DNA of 64,000 bases, from NCBI GenBank assembly GCA_036924285.1, contig JAYKYS010000006.1, positions 23,286,001-23,350,000 of the forward strand, read 5' to 3'. Under the pieces are notes generated by a model. That model was not told the origin of the DNA, searched no databases, and worked only from the letters and a program-made list of their open reading frames with translations. Source of the stretch: Asterella californica. Lineage: Eukaryota > Streptophyta > Marchantiopsida > Marchantiales > Aytoniaceae. A program made the translations under genes and the position numbers. Every line of letters begins with the position of its first letter. Positions within the stretch are counted from its first letter, which is position 1. Below are positions 44,879 to 57,235 of this stretch, piece by piece.

Positions 44879-45012
44879 GTCCATGTGGCAAAGTTACTTA
44901 CAGAGCGGACTGTAGCCAGTTTGGGGGTTGGGGGTTGATCAAGAAGAGTATCGTTAAGAGGGGGTGGATCAAGTCCGGGATTCCTTCTGGGGGTGGATCA
45001 AGTAAATCTCTG
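44818..45012. repeat. Right terminal inverted repeat of the MULE
   Basis: This is the reverse complement of 34387-34575. It has an additional 7-bp AACCCCC-type insertion near 44930 and ends ATCTCTG, followed by C and the target duplication GGGAATATA. Confidence 0.9.
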
Positions 45013-45022
45013 CGGGAATATA

Positions 45023-46262
45023 TGATACGGGATAGATGAACTCAGAACTTGAACCCTGCTCGTCTTGTGAATACGTGATAAGGGTTGTTTTTAACTTTAT
45101 TTCTCCATTTCTGTTATGCAAGGACATGAAACAATGCAAGTCGAACGTTTGGTTTCGTCCTTAAGTGAAGGCCTGCGCCATCAACTTTGTTCTTCTCCTT
45201 CTTCCTGTGCTCTCATAGTTTGCAACTCATGAACCTCTAAGGTTCAGAGGTTCTGCAGGTCCATGCTTCAGCAGAGAACGTTCGAGATGTAACTCCGGAG
45301 TAGAAGATCTTCAATCTCCCTCCCCCATCTGAGCGAAAGCAGTTCGTGAAAGGTTTAGTAGAGGTTCATTCCTCCTCTTTATAACGCCATAGTTTCAAAT
45401 ATCTCAATCGGTGAGAATGAACCAATAGTGAACGAGGCAGCCCCATCCGCCGTAGCCGATGTGCGTGGGGTTGACTCCTCCTCCCAAAAGGGCTCAGCCT
45501 GTGGAAGGAGGTCAGCTATAAAAGTTTATAGCTGTTTACGGTGTTAGGTGGCATAAAAATCCGACAGCGAAAGAGGCTTAAAAGGAGTGGAACGAAAAAC
45601 GCCAACTCTTCGACACCCACTCTTCGTGGAGAGAAGACATGGGACGAGGAAAACAAAGGCTGCGCCTTCAGTGTGAAGGATTCCGAGTTCCACGAAGCCA
45701 TCACATTAAACACGTCTTCTGTAAACGTCACACAAGACAACCATGATCGCAAATCGACACACACATGCACCCAGACGTCCGAGCATGCTATCTATCTATC
45801 GTGCCCCAATCTAACGGCTAGATTTTAGATGTTTCTGTGATTTATGTTACCAATAACCGTAACCATCTAAGGTGGGTTTATATAACTGTCCGCAGAGTGA
45901 CGGATGAAGCCAGTTATCCAGCGTCCTAAACAGCAGCAAATGACGCTAAAACACAATTTCCTGTTCTTCGACGACAGGATGAATAAATTAATTCGTCACC
46001 TTACATGCACCGCCTCCAGAGTGAGCCTGCAGATCCACTTTTCTTGCACTAGAACTGCGATCCGCCTTCCTAAACATTCAAGAAAAATTAAATCTAACCC
46101 AATCAGCTGACGAACCGCGGAATCTGACGCACTCTTTACAGTACTCTTAATCGGCAATCCTCTTGTTTCAAGCAGGGGATAAAGAAAGCCCTCGGGTAGG
46201 CATTAGCACAGACGAGACTAGAGAGAAGTCTGCGACAACCTTTGAATCATATATATTCATTA
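45023..46262. other. Spacer between the MULE and the AP-4 beta gene
   Basis: No gene is recognised. It should contain the 3' untranslated part and terminator of the AP-4 beta gene (on its right side) and, on the left, the sequence the MULE entered. A block near 45552-45585 (ACAGCGAAAGAGGCTTAAA) resembles pieces at 25280 and 28045. Confidence 0.4.
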
Positions 46263-49200
46263 TTAAACACCAAACTTACTCAGAGCCAATTGCAAAGAAT
46301 CAGCAAACGCTGGGGCCAAACCCGAATCATCGGCTTTGATTTTTGCGCTTGCAAGACCAGATGATGTCGTCACTACCAACTCAACAAGAAAGAAACCAGT
46401 TGTTGCTGGTGCATCTGAGAGCTGTGCAAAGAAGAAAAATTTGAGGGGCGCACTTCCTGATGCCATACACTGCACAGAGTGGGCCTGCATATGCCGCACT
46501 AGAGGTTGTGGTCCCGTCAAACCGTGCAATGCCTGTGCAGGAAACGTGTACTCCTGCATGGTTGTCACCACCAATCAGTATTTTACATGACCCTCTCAAG
46601 TAACGATGAGAACATCAATTCATCTTCATAGAAGCCAATGAATCAAACGTGCACCAACATCAAGCTAAGGAAGTCACAGGAGGATTGGTGTACATACCAA
46701 AGTCAACGCTACCGTAAGTTGTCCCCATTTACGCTTGAACGAGGCTGGATCCAGGACAGGCTTGGGATTTAACTTTAACTGAGGGAAAGAAGGAGCAGGT
46801 TCGGCAGGAACACTTGGTCCCAGCCCAAGCAAATCGTCAACAGCAAGGAGAGGTGAAGCAGCGTTGCTTGACACAGCAGCCTGAGGAGGGGCGGAGGCCC
46901 GAGCAGGCCGTACTTGTTGCGTTGGCGACGGAGAACGAGGTGCGAAGGGAGAGTCAGAGAACTCCTGTAAGTTCGGGAACTTCGAGGCATTGTAGCCATG
47001 AGATCCATTACTTACGGCCCGACTCTCCTCCTTTTCATGCGCACCCAGGAGAAGGTCATTGTCTGTAGCGTCGATGTCACTTGGAAGGTCTTCACGTCCA
47101 GGCGAGTGAGGGCCAATAATCGATGATCCAGTATCTTCTGAGAACGCAAATGGACTTCGTTGATCCTTGTCGAGAAACATGTAAGACGGCTGCAAATAAA
47201 CAAGGCAAAATTCATTACATACTCCCGATATATGGCATTAAACCACTAATCCAACATGCTTCTTGACACAAGTTTATCACGTTCCATAAACCCATCTTTT
47301 AAGCCTAAGGATGCCCTTGCTGCTCAATAGCGTCGCTTGAAGACCCACCTGGCGGTACACTACTGACAGACTGTTGAACTCATCAAAGATCCGGTCTTTG
47401 ATTTCACTACTTTGGTCCCCAGCAAACACAGAGACGGCCTGTTTAGGCGGGTTGATAACGCGCTCTGCAATTTCCACGCTATGCTGCAGTAGTCTGTAGT
47501 ATAGTAATGCTCTGTCATGTACATCCTGGAACACACCAATGACGGCAGACTCAATAGATAGATACAGTCTCGGTAACCAGCCCTCTAGGACGACCAACTA
47601 TACCATTAAACGTGAGAATCAAAGCCATAAAGCTTCGTACCATGCAACACAACTTTCCTGTGTGATCGAAATAGGAACTTAAAAAGACGCTCACACACCT
47701 GGTTTGCGTCTGCTAAACCAGAGGAAAGAGAAGATCCCAAAATTTTTACTGTCTCCGGAGGTCTCTTGAAGAAGCACTTGGCGACTGCTGTCAACAGCTC
47801 CAAACGAACCTGCCAAGCAATCCACGTGACATAAGTAATCATGATCAGAATTATCTGTATGCTTTGGAAACGGCATGAAACCTCACAAAGTCAACCCCGA
47901 GGATCGCCTGCGCACAAGCATCTGGAGAACTTGGTATCCATCAGAAACTTCAGGAGGCAGCTCGAGACTAACACAAACCAATACCTCGGCAAAGTCTTCT
48001 TCAGCCCAGTTCTGAACGAAGCCCTCCAAAACATAAGGAGCATCACTCATGTCATACGCATACTCCCCTAACATCCAGATCAGGGCGGCTTTAGCTTTCG
48101 GCTCTGTGACGCTCTTGCTACTGACGCTACCAACCACAGCGATACAGTCATGGCTCCACTGAGGATACTTTCGCAACAAGTCTTTAACGAGAACCTGCCA
48201 CGAACAAGATCCAATACTTCAGTTTCGATTAGCAATCTGGCTTAAACTTGACGAGCGATGCTAATCACAGTGAGCAAAACATGGCTTGCATGCTAACTCT
48301 TCTTTGAAAAGTAAGATGCAATCTCAGTTGGTTGTGTTTCCCTAAAAAAATGAAAACGAATAAATCAAACAAATTTTCTTGAGCTTCGCTCAAGCAGACT
48401 GCGTGGTAAAAGTTCTTGGTTTGAAGCAAAAATTTTAATACCGTCTAATATATTTTGATCTGCGTAACAAAGATCTGGGAACCACAACTACTAAACGACC
48501 ACAAAAGTTGACCAAGGCACCTTGGCTTTACTGACCAGAGTTTCCGCTGTCACGTAATCCTTCTCCATCTCGAGGAACTGTAGAAGACGATCTACGATTG
48601 CATTGACATCGTACTGTTGCAAAGCAATCTTTCCTACTGCTCGGATGGACTCACGAGCAATCGCCACATCGACGTTGGCGGCATACTCACTCAGCTCCGT
48701 CACTAATTACATACAGAGATGCCTGCAATAAGTGCATTAAGAAAAAATACCGGAGTCTCCACCAGAATATACATCAGGACTGAAACAGAATTCACGTTTA
48801 CTCTTAAGCATACGGTGGAGAAACCAGTTACTGATGCCGTAGTTCTCTTCAAGATTACAACGAAGGGTGTGCGCAGTGGAACGTTCTTTAGTCACCGACC
48901 GTGAAAGCAGAGCTATCGTTGAAACCACAAAGACAATACATTATACGCACAATCCTCTGCTAGGCAGAACGAGCGACAGGCGCAGTCTTCTGCAAATCTT
49001 ACAAGTCCAGCAATCTACAGGCATCAAGATTAAACCTAAGTAGGTACCAAAGATCTCAGGTAACTCACAGAAACTACGACAATTCCCGTAACCTCATAGA
49101 TAAAACCGTTGCAACCTGAGGTCTAATCTACATCCTGACAGAATATCTCGCCACACCCGGGTGAGAAATTCAAAGTTATGGACTTCGACAAGCAAAAGCA

Positions 49201-51519
49201 AAAGTATAATTCTAAGCTTGTCAACCAGCCAAGATGTACCATTCAAATCCACCGTAAAGTATAGCTAACTACTTCCAAGGAATCACTGCTGCAACCAATA
49301 TGGATCGATGCCATCCGAATGACGGTACATAACAGCCCGATTAGCAAACTCTTGGATTTGAAAGCTTAATAATTCCTTCAAGTCGGATTCAACACAAGAC
49401 CGGTCTTTGCCACCGCTGATGCTTTTCCCAGCACTTACCGATTTCATACGTGTTACTTTCATTGGCCACAGCCGTCAGCATCTCCAGCTTCAGTTTCTTT
49501 ACATAGGATGGGTCGCTGTACCGGCAGTAAAAGTGTTTATAGTCTGTAGCAAAGAGCATGGGAGCTCGCATCACAAGGAGGTGCAGGTGACTTAGCACAG
49601 CGTATGACAGCTCGGCGCTTCCGGAGCTCACGAGTGTCAGCAAAGGAGCCTTGATGCGCTCGTAGACCTGTTACATAAGTTACAGTCTAATCAAGTAACC
49701 ATAGAAGGTGGAGGAATCTTAGTAAAATTTAGAACGGTCCGACCCTCTGTGCTATCCTCAACTTCAAGCACAAAAATGAAGTCTGCGTATGTCCTTCTCG
49801 AGCTGAAGTAGTGTTCTGCGACCTTCAAGAAGCAAACAGCTATTTCTCCAAGTCCACTCATGAGGACAAAAGTATCATGATTCCATACTATTTTGATTAA
49901 GAGTAAGTTTTAACTACGAAGAAATTACGGTCAAAATATCAGCTACCATAAGAACCAAGGAAGAGGGAGTGAATTAATGAACCAAGCCTCACAGAAAAAT
50001 CTGGATACAGCACAATCTGACAATTCTAGGTAAAAGAAACCCAAGGCAAAGGAACCTAGCGACAAACAATCTATCTCTCACTTCAGAAACAAGATCTGTT
50101 CAGTACTAACTACCTTTTGATGAACATCGGCCATAGACATGGTCAGATGTAAGAAAACTTTTATTGTAGCGAGCACTACAGCGCTGTTTGCATGTTGTAA
50201 CCTGTCGTCCAGTAAATCCATCATCTCGTCGGTTTCTTCAGCATCTGCAGGGACGTACTTAGAAACCAACTCTAGCACAAGACACTGGGCCCATTCGCTG
50301 AATTCTTTAAACCTGCGTCAGGAACAAATTCAAACTATGAGACAAGGTACTTACCCGGAGCCGCAACAGGCACCAGACCTACGACCCTATGACTGGTTAA
50401 ATCATACGAAGGATTTGAGTGAGGATTTGTAAAGTCAGGATCCCGCTAAGGATTCTGCATATCGACTTTTTAGCGAACAACGACTCACCTGTTCAGAAGA
50501 GACCGGATGACATTACTATGTAGGAGGGATTCCTTGTCTCTCAGAGCCGTTTCGGAACTGTTACCTTCCATGGACCAAATTTCTAAAAGCGAGTAGAGGC
50601 AATTTGCCACAACCTGACAACGGCCAAGTATAAACCCAATGAGAAAGAGCACTTAAGTTGCAAATAACCTCATCGGGAACCATCAGGATACAGGAAAAGT
50701 GCAAGTTTCCTAGTACCAGCATTTGACACCCAACACGACAAAATCATTCCGCTTATACATCTGTCTCGTTTCCGTATTGAAAAGGTAAAAAGTTTGTAAC
50801 AGAACCGTGAGAGTAAACACGGAAGGGCAAGTGCTGTCAAAACCTGACACCAAGACGTTACCTACTGCAGGAAAGTTCCTCGACTGACAAGCACTCTGTA
50901 TGAAAAATATATTTCAGCTGATTACTTCTCATGCACTCTCACCAACAACCTAACTGCAACTAAAATCCTAGGTGTGCAGGCGAACCTGAGGATCGGAGTC
51001 GTGAAGAAGTAAGGCTTTGAGTGTCACAGGAAAATCGTTGTCAATGCAAGAGGATGGCGCAATGTGATACAGCTTCAGAGCACCCATAGCTGCGACGGAT
51101 CTCACATACCCGTTGCTGTCTTTCAACCCCAGCTGCAACGGACCAACCAAGTACTCTACCAGATTTTTCACCCTGAGCGAGCACAGACTTCTCAGAGCCA
51201 ACCCGCGAATCATGGGATCATCATCTTGACAATCCTTTTGAAGAAAATTGATCGTTAGAAGAGCCAAATCAGGATGACCACGGGCATAATTCCCAACATA
51301 CAGGTAGCACATTTTCTTCAAAACCAAATCTGACGTGGCCGAGCACATAACCATCTCACTAAACAGGGATGATACATCGATCCCTACTGTCAAATAAGAT
51401 ATCACTTTTTTGTATAACTCCCGCTTCAAATCCTCAACACCGGGGGCACGGCTTCCAGCCAGCTGCCTCAGTTGGCCCTTGAGCTCTGCCAGCTCGCCCT
51501 TCCGATTATCGGCGTTCAT
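46263..51519 (-). CDS. AP4B: AP-4 complex subunit beta (beta-4 adaptin), 844 aa, 10 coding exons
   Basis: The protein is the large beta subunit of the AP-4 adaptor, which sorts cargo at the trans-Golgi network. Exons fit at 51519-50986, 50613-50489, 50312-50114, 49667-49439, 48702-48536, 48194-47985, 47809-47699, 47525-47349, 47189-46698 and 46553-46263. All introns are GT-AG and frame is kept throughout. Residues 1 to about 584 are the adaptin trunk (LRQLAGSRAPGVEDLKREL; VMCSATSDLVLKKMCYLYVG; EMEKDYVTAETL). A variable hinge with DDLLGLG follows, and the last 96 residues are the beta-appendage domain (PLVRHMQAHSVQCMASGS). The start is the first in-frame ATG after a TAG near 51595. The length is that of plant AP-4 beta (about 840 aa). 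The stop is TAA. Nothing suggests a pseudogene. Beta-1/2 adaptins differ clearly in the trunk motifs. Confidence 0.95.
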
Positions 51520-53053
51520 TTTTCTAGATCTTTGCTGCGCCACCGTGGCCTCAACCAAGATACTCCAAGTCAGTATTCCTGTTAAGTCCTAAATTCTCCA
51601 CCTGATGACGACAATCCAGGCTATGCTATCCAATCGGCTACTGATCTATAACCGATCTGGCGGAAGGCAGGCACCGAGCCCTGAAGATGACGTTGAACGC
51701 CTGCCTCCTCACCACAATAGTCTTCCTTCGATCCACGGCCCTATTTCCTTTCCTCCAGCACCCGTCCTCCGTTCAATTCCATAGCCAGCCAGCCAGTCAA
51801 ATGCTCAAAATCAAAAATCAGTCGATACGACGCCCACGCATGATCGACCGACTGACTGTGCTCCTTGCTCGTACCTCCACCTGCTTCCTTCCTTCGTGCC
51901 TTTCCTTCCCATAGCGTGAGACGCGTGCCTCGTCTGCCTGTCCGGCCTTCGCTCTTTCTTCCGTCCCCCTCAACGAGCGGCGCGACGAACTACAGTGCAC
52001 TGTCGAGTGAAGAGACTAATCGACAAGAACCTGCACTGGTGAGTGCTGCTGAATTTCAACAAAAGGCGCTTACGTCGTCATCCAAATAATGTTGTGTTCA
52101 TTCATTTCCGGTTACTATGGTACTTTGCGACTTGGTACGGTTGGAGACTTACTGTACAATCAGTAAATACCGCACCGACTTTTTCACCTCACAGGCATTC
52201 GCCCGAATTAGTGCCATCGCCACGCAGTCATTCGGACCACAGTTATCCATTCTGCCGTGCTGGCAAGTCCTGTCGATACATGTGGCACGCGGTGATTGCA
52301 GAACCCACATCATATACTCCAAATGCGCATGACAACTAGACTTTCTTTGCTGACATGGTACGAACCTTGCGACATTTTTTGATGCGTTGCTGAACATCTT
52401 ATCAACTTTGGTGGGTACATTATTGCTATGTGTTAGTTCTTGCATAGTTATGCATTTTGAAAGCAGGTAAGGAAATGGTTTGTCGTGTAGTGTATTTTGT
52501 CGTATTAATAACGACTAAGTGATAAAATAAAACTTGAAAAAAATGGGTAAGTTTCGCATCGCTAATGCATAGCTTTGGAATAAATCAATATCCAAATATT
52601 TTTGGCCCAGTTGTCACAATTCCACTTCCGACCTTTTGTTCACTTTCTTTTTTCATCTGCAATCTTGAGTCTTTTGTATTTGTTACAGAGACTCGTTCAA
52701 AGTCATTGCAAATCAAATATGCATGCAACATGTACTTCCGGCCCAGGTGCACAAAAAATCAAGCGAGGGAAAAGAATAAAATCTAACACTCCAATTGGAC
52801 TAGACTGTGTAGATAACACTGTCTTTTTACCGTGTCAATCTCAGATTTAGGTGGTTTATGAGATGTTAATAATAATTTTATGGATATTAAATTATAGACT
52901 AATGTATTTTTGGTATAAGTATTATCTGTTAGATGCAAAGTGTATTCCGGAAGTTGCGGCCAAAACCTATAAATCTTGTAACTGTAAGCGCACTCCAAGA
53001 GCCATAAGAGAGGGTGTCTGTCTTCTAAAACAAAAAAGATTTATTTTTATTAA

Positions 53054-53107
53054 GATTTAATTTATCATCTAACCCTTTCCACTTGAAAGTGAAGTGATAA
53101 ATTAAAC
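53054..53107. repeat. AT-rich hairpin repeat, copy 3
   Basis: GATTTAATTTATCATCTAAC opens the unit and TGATAAATTAAAC closes it; the outer 12 bases of each arm are perfectly complementary. The inner part of the right arm has lost the GGTTAGA found in the copy at 63772. Confidence 0.65.
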
Positions 53108-54179
53108 TTCTTTGCATTGTCCCCTTTTCAGAACTTGGAAGAGGTGACAATGCAAGGAAGTTGTATTTCGTATCCCCAACCGTCTCAAAGATGAAGAAAA
53201 AAGACAAGCGTTGTATCGAAGGTTAATTCTCTTCAATGATTGGATAAGTACCTTCAGTAAGCTTTGATATTTTGTACCCTAACGGATTGCACGAAAAAAT
53301 TTGCTCTCGTCAGTTCTGTAGGTTCTATTATAGTGCATTTTGTTTTTAGCTTACTTCTTTTACACAAAGCAATACACGTGATACTTGGTGATTTATTTTC
53401 TATTTTTGTTTTTATTTTCTTTATTTTTTACACTGAGCACTACACATGGTAACCGAACCTTAATATATAAACTTCCAGTTGATGCTTGTTAGCTATATAT
53501 AGTGATTTATCCTCTTGAAAAAATAGTCCATCCGGAGATCTAACCAGTGAGGTTTTATCACTATGCTTCACTCACAGATTGCTAGAGGGGTGCTCCCATA
53601 CTTAACATCAATAGGGATGCTTATGTAATTCACATGATAGACTGTAATTTCGGAATGAATTAAATGACTATCTTGATTATTCATGATGACGGACCAAGCC
53701 CAGAATAACAGTTGATTGGTTCTCTGTAAAAATAATTACCTCTGATAAGACAACGAAACTCCAATAGTACAAACGAATGAAACACGAATGAAGGTGAATA
53801 ACCAAGAACTATAAACATTAAATATGCATCCAAAATGGTTCGGTCCACGTAGCCCGAGAAGAAGGCAAGTGCAAAAGGAGAGAGAAAATGGACAAAAGAG
53901 ATTAGTTTACCGGGTGGGTGTGGGGAGAGATGTATTTTCAGGAAGTTCTGACTTTTGTTTAAAAATCTCTTGTATTTTTTTGCTGTAGTGCTTGGTAGTG
54001 CCTTTTTTGTTAACTATATATATATAATTAAAATTAATATATTTATTCAAATATTAAATGACAAATCAACCGAGAATCACGCCTTCATCTGAACATAACC
54101 TAAACAAGGTATACAGAAACGCGCTATCTAAACAACAAGACTCCCCTCTGCTTACTGGGAAACGATTGATTTTTAATGA

Positions 54180-54232
54180 AATTAATTTATTACCTAACCA
54201 TTCCCGCTGGAAAGTTTAGGTGATAAATGAAT
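54180..54232. repeat. AT-rich hairpin repeat, copy 4
   Basis: AATTAATTTATTACCTAACC and GTTTAGGTGATAAATGAAT pair across a 14-base loop. The ACCTAA/TTAGGT pair differs from the ATCTAA/TTAGAT of other copies on both arms. Confidence 0.65.
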
Positions 54233-57200
54233 GGACATGTGATGGAGAGGGTGAAAATATGCATGGGAATCTACAACCATCAAAACTCAAATGTTACAAA
54301 ACACACTCACACTCAAAAACGTGATCTCACAAGACACATGTCACACCTGAACACATCGATTTGCAGATGAGAAGCGCGTCTAAGTGAGCTGCACATAGCA
54401 GCCAGTACATATACAAATAAGTCAAGTTTTGAATCTATTCTCCAGATCTGGTCACTCGTTTGAAAAATATTTTACATACATTACGCGGACTGATGCAATC
54501 AGATGAGCTTCTGACTGCATACCCCGGTGCCCCTAGAAATAATCTTGGTAACCAGCAGGACTTCATTTTGCGAATTTATGGTTTAGTAGCAAAGAAATGT
54601 AACTTTTAAATCTAAATCTATAGTGTTATTGTTGATAAAACCTTCATGCAAGAATGGAATATATCAAATAAAGAATTAAATGAGAACTCTATAAGAGCTT
54701 TACCATATGTAATTTGATTCAAAAAAATCTGTTAAGTATCAACTCAAAATGTTCAGACGAAGGTTTTGTGATTTATTGGAACAATACAGGATATTCTCTT
54801 TACTCTAAATTATACGGGGAGAAAAAATATTCTTTTTGTGCTTGCTTTTATACCGCATTAGCGGTTTAAACTCTTCCTTGCAATGCAAATTAACGACAAA
54901 TAAAAAGTGTTCGGCTACTAGTAGTTAGCCTTTACGTAACCTTTTCTTTTTCTGAATCCCGTGTCGTGTTGTGCCATGCGAACACACGACATCTAAGAAA
55001 CGAGGGAACCGGAGAAAGGAAGAAAAACTAGTAACATTATGCAAGTTTGTATCACAAAAACGGTTGTGACAAATGAACCATTCGTTTTCAGTCCATTCTA
55101 ATTAGTGCCAAAACTCTTCTGCACGAAAGAGTTTGTGAGGTTGGGTATATTATTTTACTTTGTTTCCATAGAGTAATATGAAATTATTTACTGGTCTTTG
55201 TTAAAGGACTGCTCGTTCGTTATGTATTGATGTGTTGTTATCTAAGCTTATTCATGTCTTCGGGTATTTGGGTGCTCTAGAAATAAGATTTCTCATTTAC
55301 AATGGTCCATCATTCGGTTCGTTCATCAAATCTTGTACCCATCTACCCCTTGCAGGAAAATAAAAATTTTGATGAAAATAAATTAAACCGTGTATAATGA
55401 TCTTTCCATCTCCAGATATGTTAGTATACCATACTTGTTTGAGGAAGTTTCAGCAGGCACAATGTATAAAATCTACAACGTCTGGTCATAAACGAGGTCC
55501 TAGACGAGGCCTATAAGAACTCATTCCATTAGTAGCGGCTCTTTTCGCAATTCTCCACTAGCTGTATGTTTTATAACTCATTTTAGTTTCAACTGTTTAA
55601 CAATGATAAATATCCTAGTAGCATATGGGAAGTAGAGTACGTTTAGTGACTGTTATTAGTATTCCGGTTGGTTTCATAGGGCAAGATGACAAAATATGGA
55701 AATAGTTTCTCGTTTTCTGTTCTAACTTGATATCTATTCGCGTTTTCAGTCATTATGTTAAACTTGCTGTACCATATACATAATACCTTGTGCACTTTGG
55801 ATTTGTTTTGTCTTTGTTGCAAAGAGCTACTCGCATCGGTATGGAAAGTTACTCTCTGAGTCACGCGGAAGAAACGAGAAATATACATCTATTAAGGAAT
55901 GACGGACGGTTGCTTATTTTATTGAGTATCAGTTTAGTTTGAAAGAACCAATCGAAGTTGAGCACTTTCTTTCTTCGAGTAAGGTCAGTGGAAGACCATT
56001 CAGTTCCTGAACTGTGAAACAACGCCAGTTAATCAATAAAAAACTCTATAAACTGCAAACCAGCAAGCAAATCGTTGCGGAACGACATGTTCTCCACCAT
56101 ATATGCCAAGGTGGTGCGAAATAGAATTGCGAGCTTATACATTTGGTAACAACTCTGAGAATAGTTAAAGACAAGAGTACTTTGAGCCCTACAAATTGAC
56201 GATAATATCTTTATCTCTCCTTTTCGTCGTGTAAAATCGATGGTTAGCTATGCAAACTGAATAACAAAATTTATAGTTCTTACCTACAGTAGCAAACACT
56301 CGGACGATTATATAGTCAGATAAGTATCACTTGCAACTCAACATGCGCGTATACTGGAAGAAGCACTAGACCCAGTGCACTAACCTGACAACTAAACTAG
56401 GAGCAGTAAGAAACAAATTATTTGCTACCACCTCTGGACTGAAAATAAGAAACCACAATCGAGTTTTATCGCTTGTCAGAACAAATTTCTACGATCAATT
56501 GGGTGTACTTCAAGAGATCTTAAGCTTTCGGTGACATTGGCATCTGAACCGAGGGTTAATTCGATGTGAGGATCTACCTTTACCCAATGTAGTATTAGAG
56601 CGAGAAGAACAGTGTAATATTAGAGTATAAATTCTTCTCACTTCTCGATCTCTTTGGAGCTTTTGGCACAATTTGCACTTTCATTTGTAAAAGCTGCCTG
56701 CTCAAAATACAGCACCAAAGTACGTACTGAAAGCAGATTTGCACTTCTTTTACTCGAGAAAAAATTACACCGCACCTGCTGCTGGTATCCAAGCCAGTGG
56801 GTGAACTGTTAACATGGACGTAGCTACCCTCAGCCACGGCGAAATTCGCCTGGAAATTTAAGACCACGGAGCTAAAGCATGTGACTGGCGTTGATGTAAT
56901 TCTGTGCTCTCCCTCTTCAGGGTATTCGTGCCAGTAGACACCCTTGAGGGGCAAAAACTTGACGCGATTGCTTAATGAAAAAAAAGATGGATCTGACTAG
57001 GAACAAGTGGTGACGTGCACGCCCGACGGAGATAAATCTTAGTACTAAACATTTCTGACCCTTTATCTCTTATACGGGTCCTTCCAATCCGTGCTCGGCG
57101 GAGCATGTCAAGCCGTTGCGCTGACGAATTTGACTCGCAGTATTTAAGCTCCTGAAGCACACGCGGATCCGCTCTATACTATCCTACTACTCCTCAGCAA

Positions 57201-57235
57201 GTCCTGTTGTTGATCCTCATTTGAACTGCGGAAAT

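Larger units (their letters stand above)
34387..45012. mobile_element. Mutator-like element (MULE) of about 10.6 kb with cargo genes
   Basis: The ends CAGAGATTTACTTGATCC (34387) and GGATCAAGTAAATCTCTG (to 45012) open terminal inverted repeats of about 190 bp. The 9-bp GGGAATATA stands immediately left (34378-34386) and, after one extra C, right (45014-45022). A 9-bp duplication and long terminal repeats are hallmarks of MULEs, and a MULE transposase gene lies inside. Other cargo is two RPA-like OB-fold genes, a spliced gene with an HAD/FCP1 phosphatase domain, and two arrays of short palindromes. The inverted repeats differ by about six substitutions and one 7-bp indel, so the element is fairly young, yet its genes carry in-frame TGA codons. 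Confidence 0.93.
51520..57235. other. Intergenic region between AP-4 beta and biotin carboxylase
   Basis: This region should hold the AP-4 beta promoter at its left end and the 3' end of the biotin carboxylase gene at its right end. No coding gene or RNA gene could be supported. Composition becomes AT-rich from about 52.4 to 56.5 kb. Two members of the hairpin family occur at 53054 and 54180. Confidence 0.45.
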
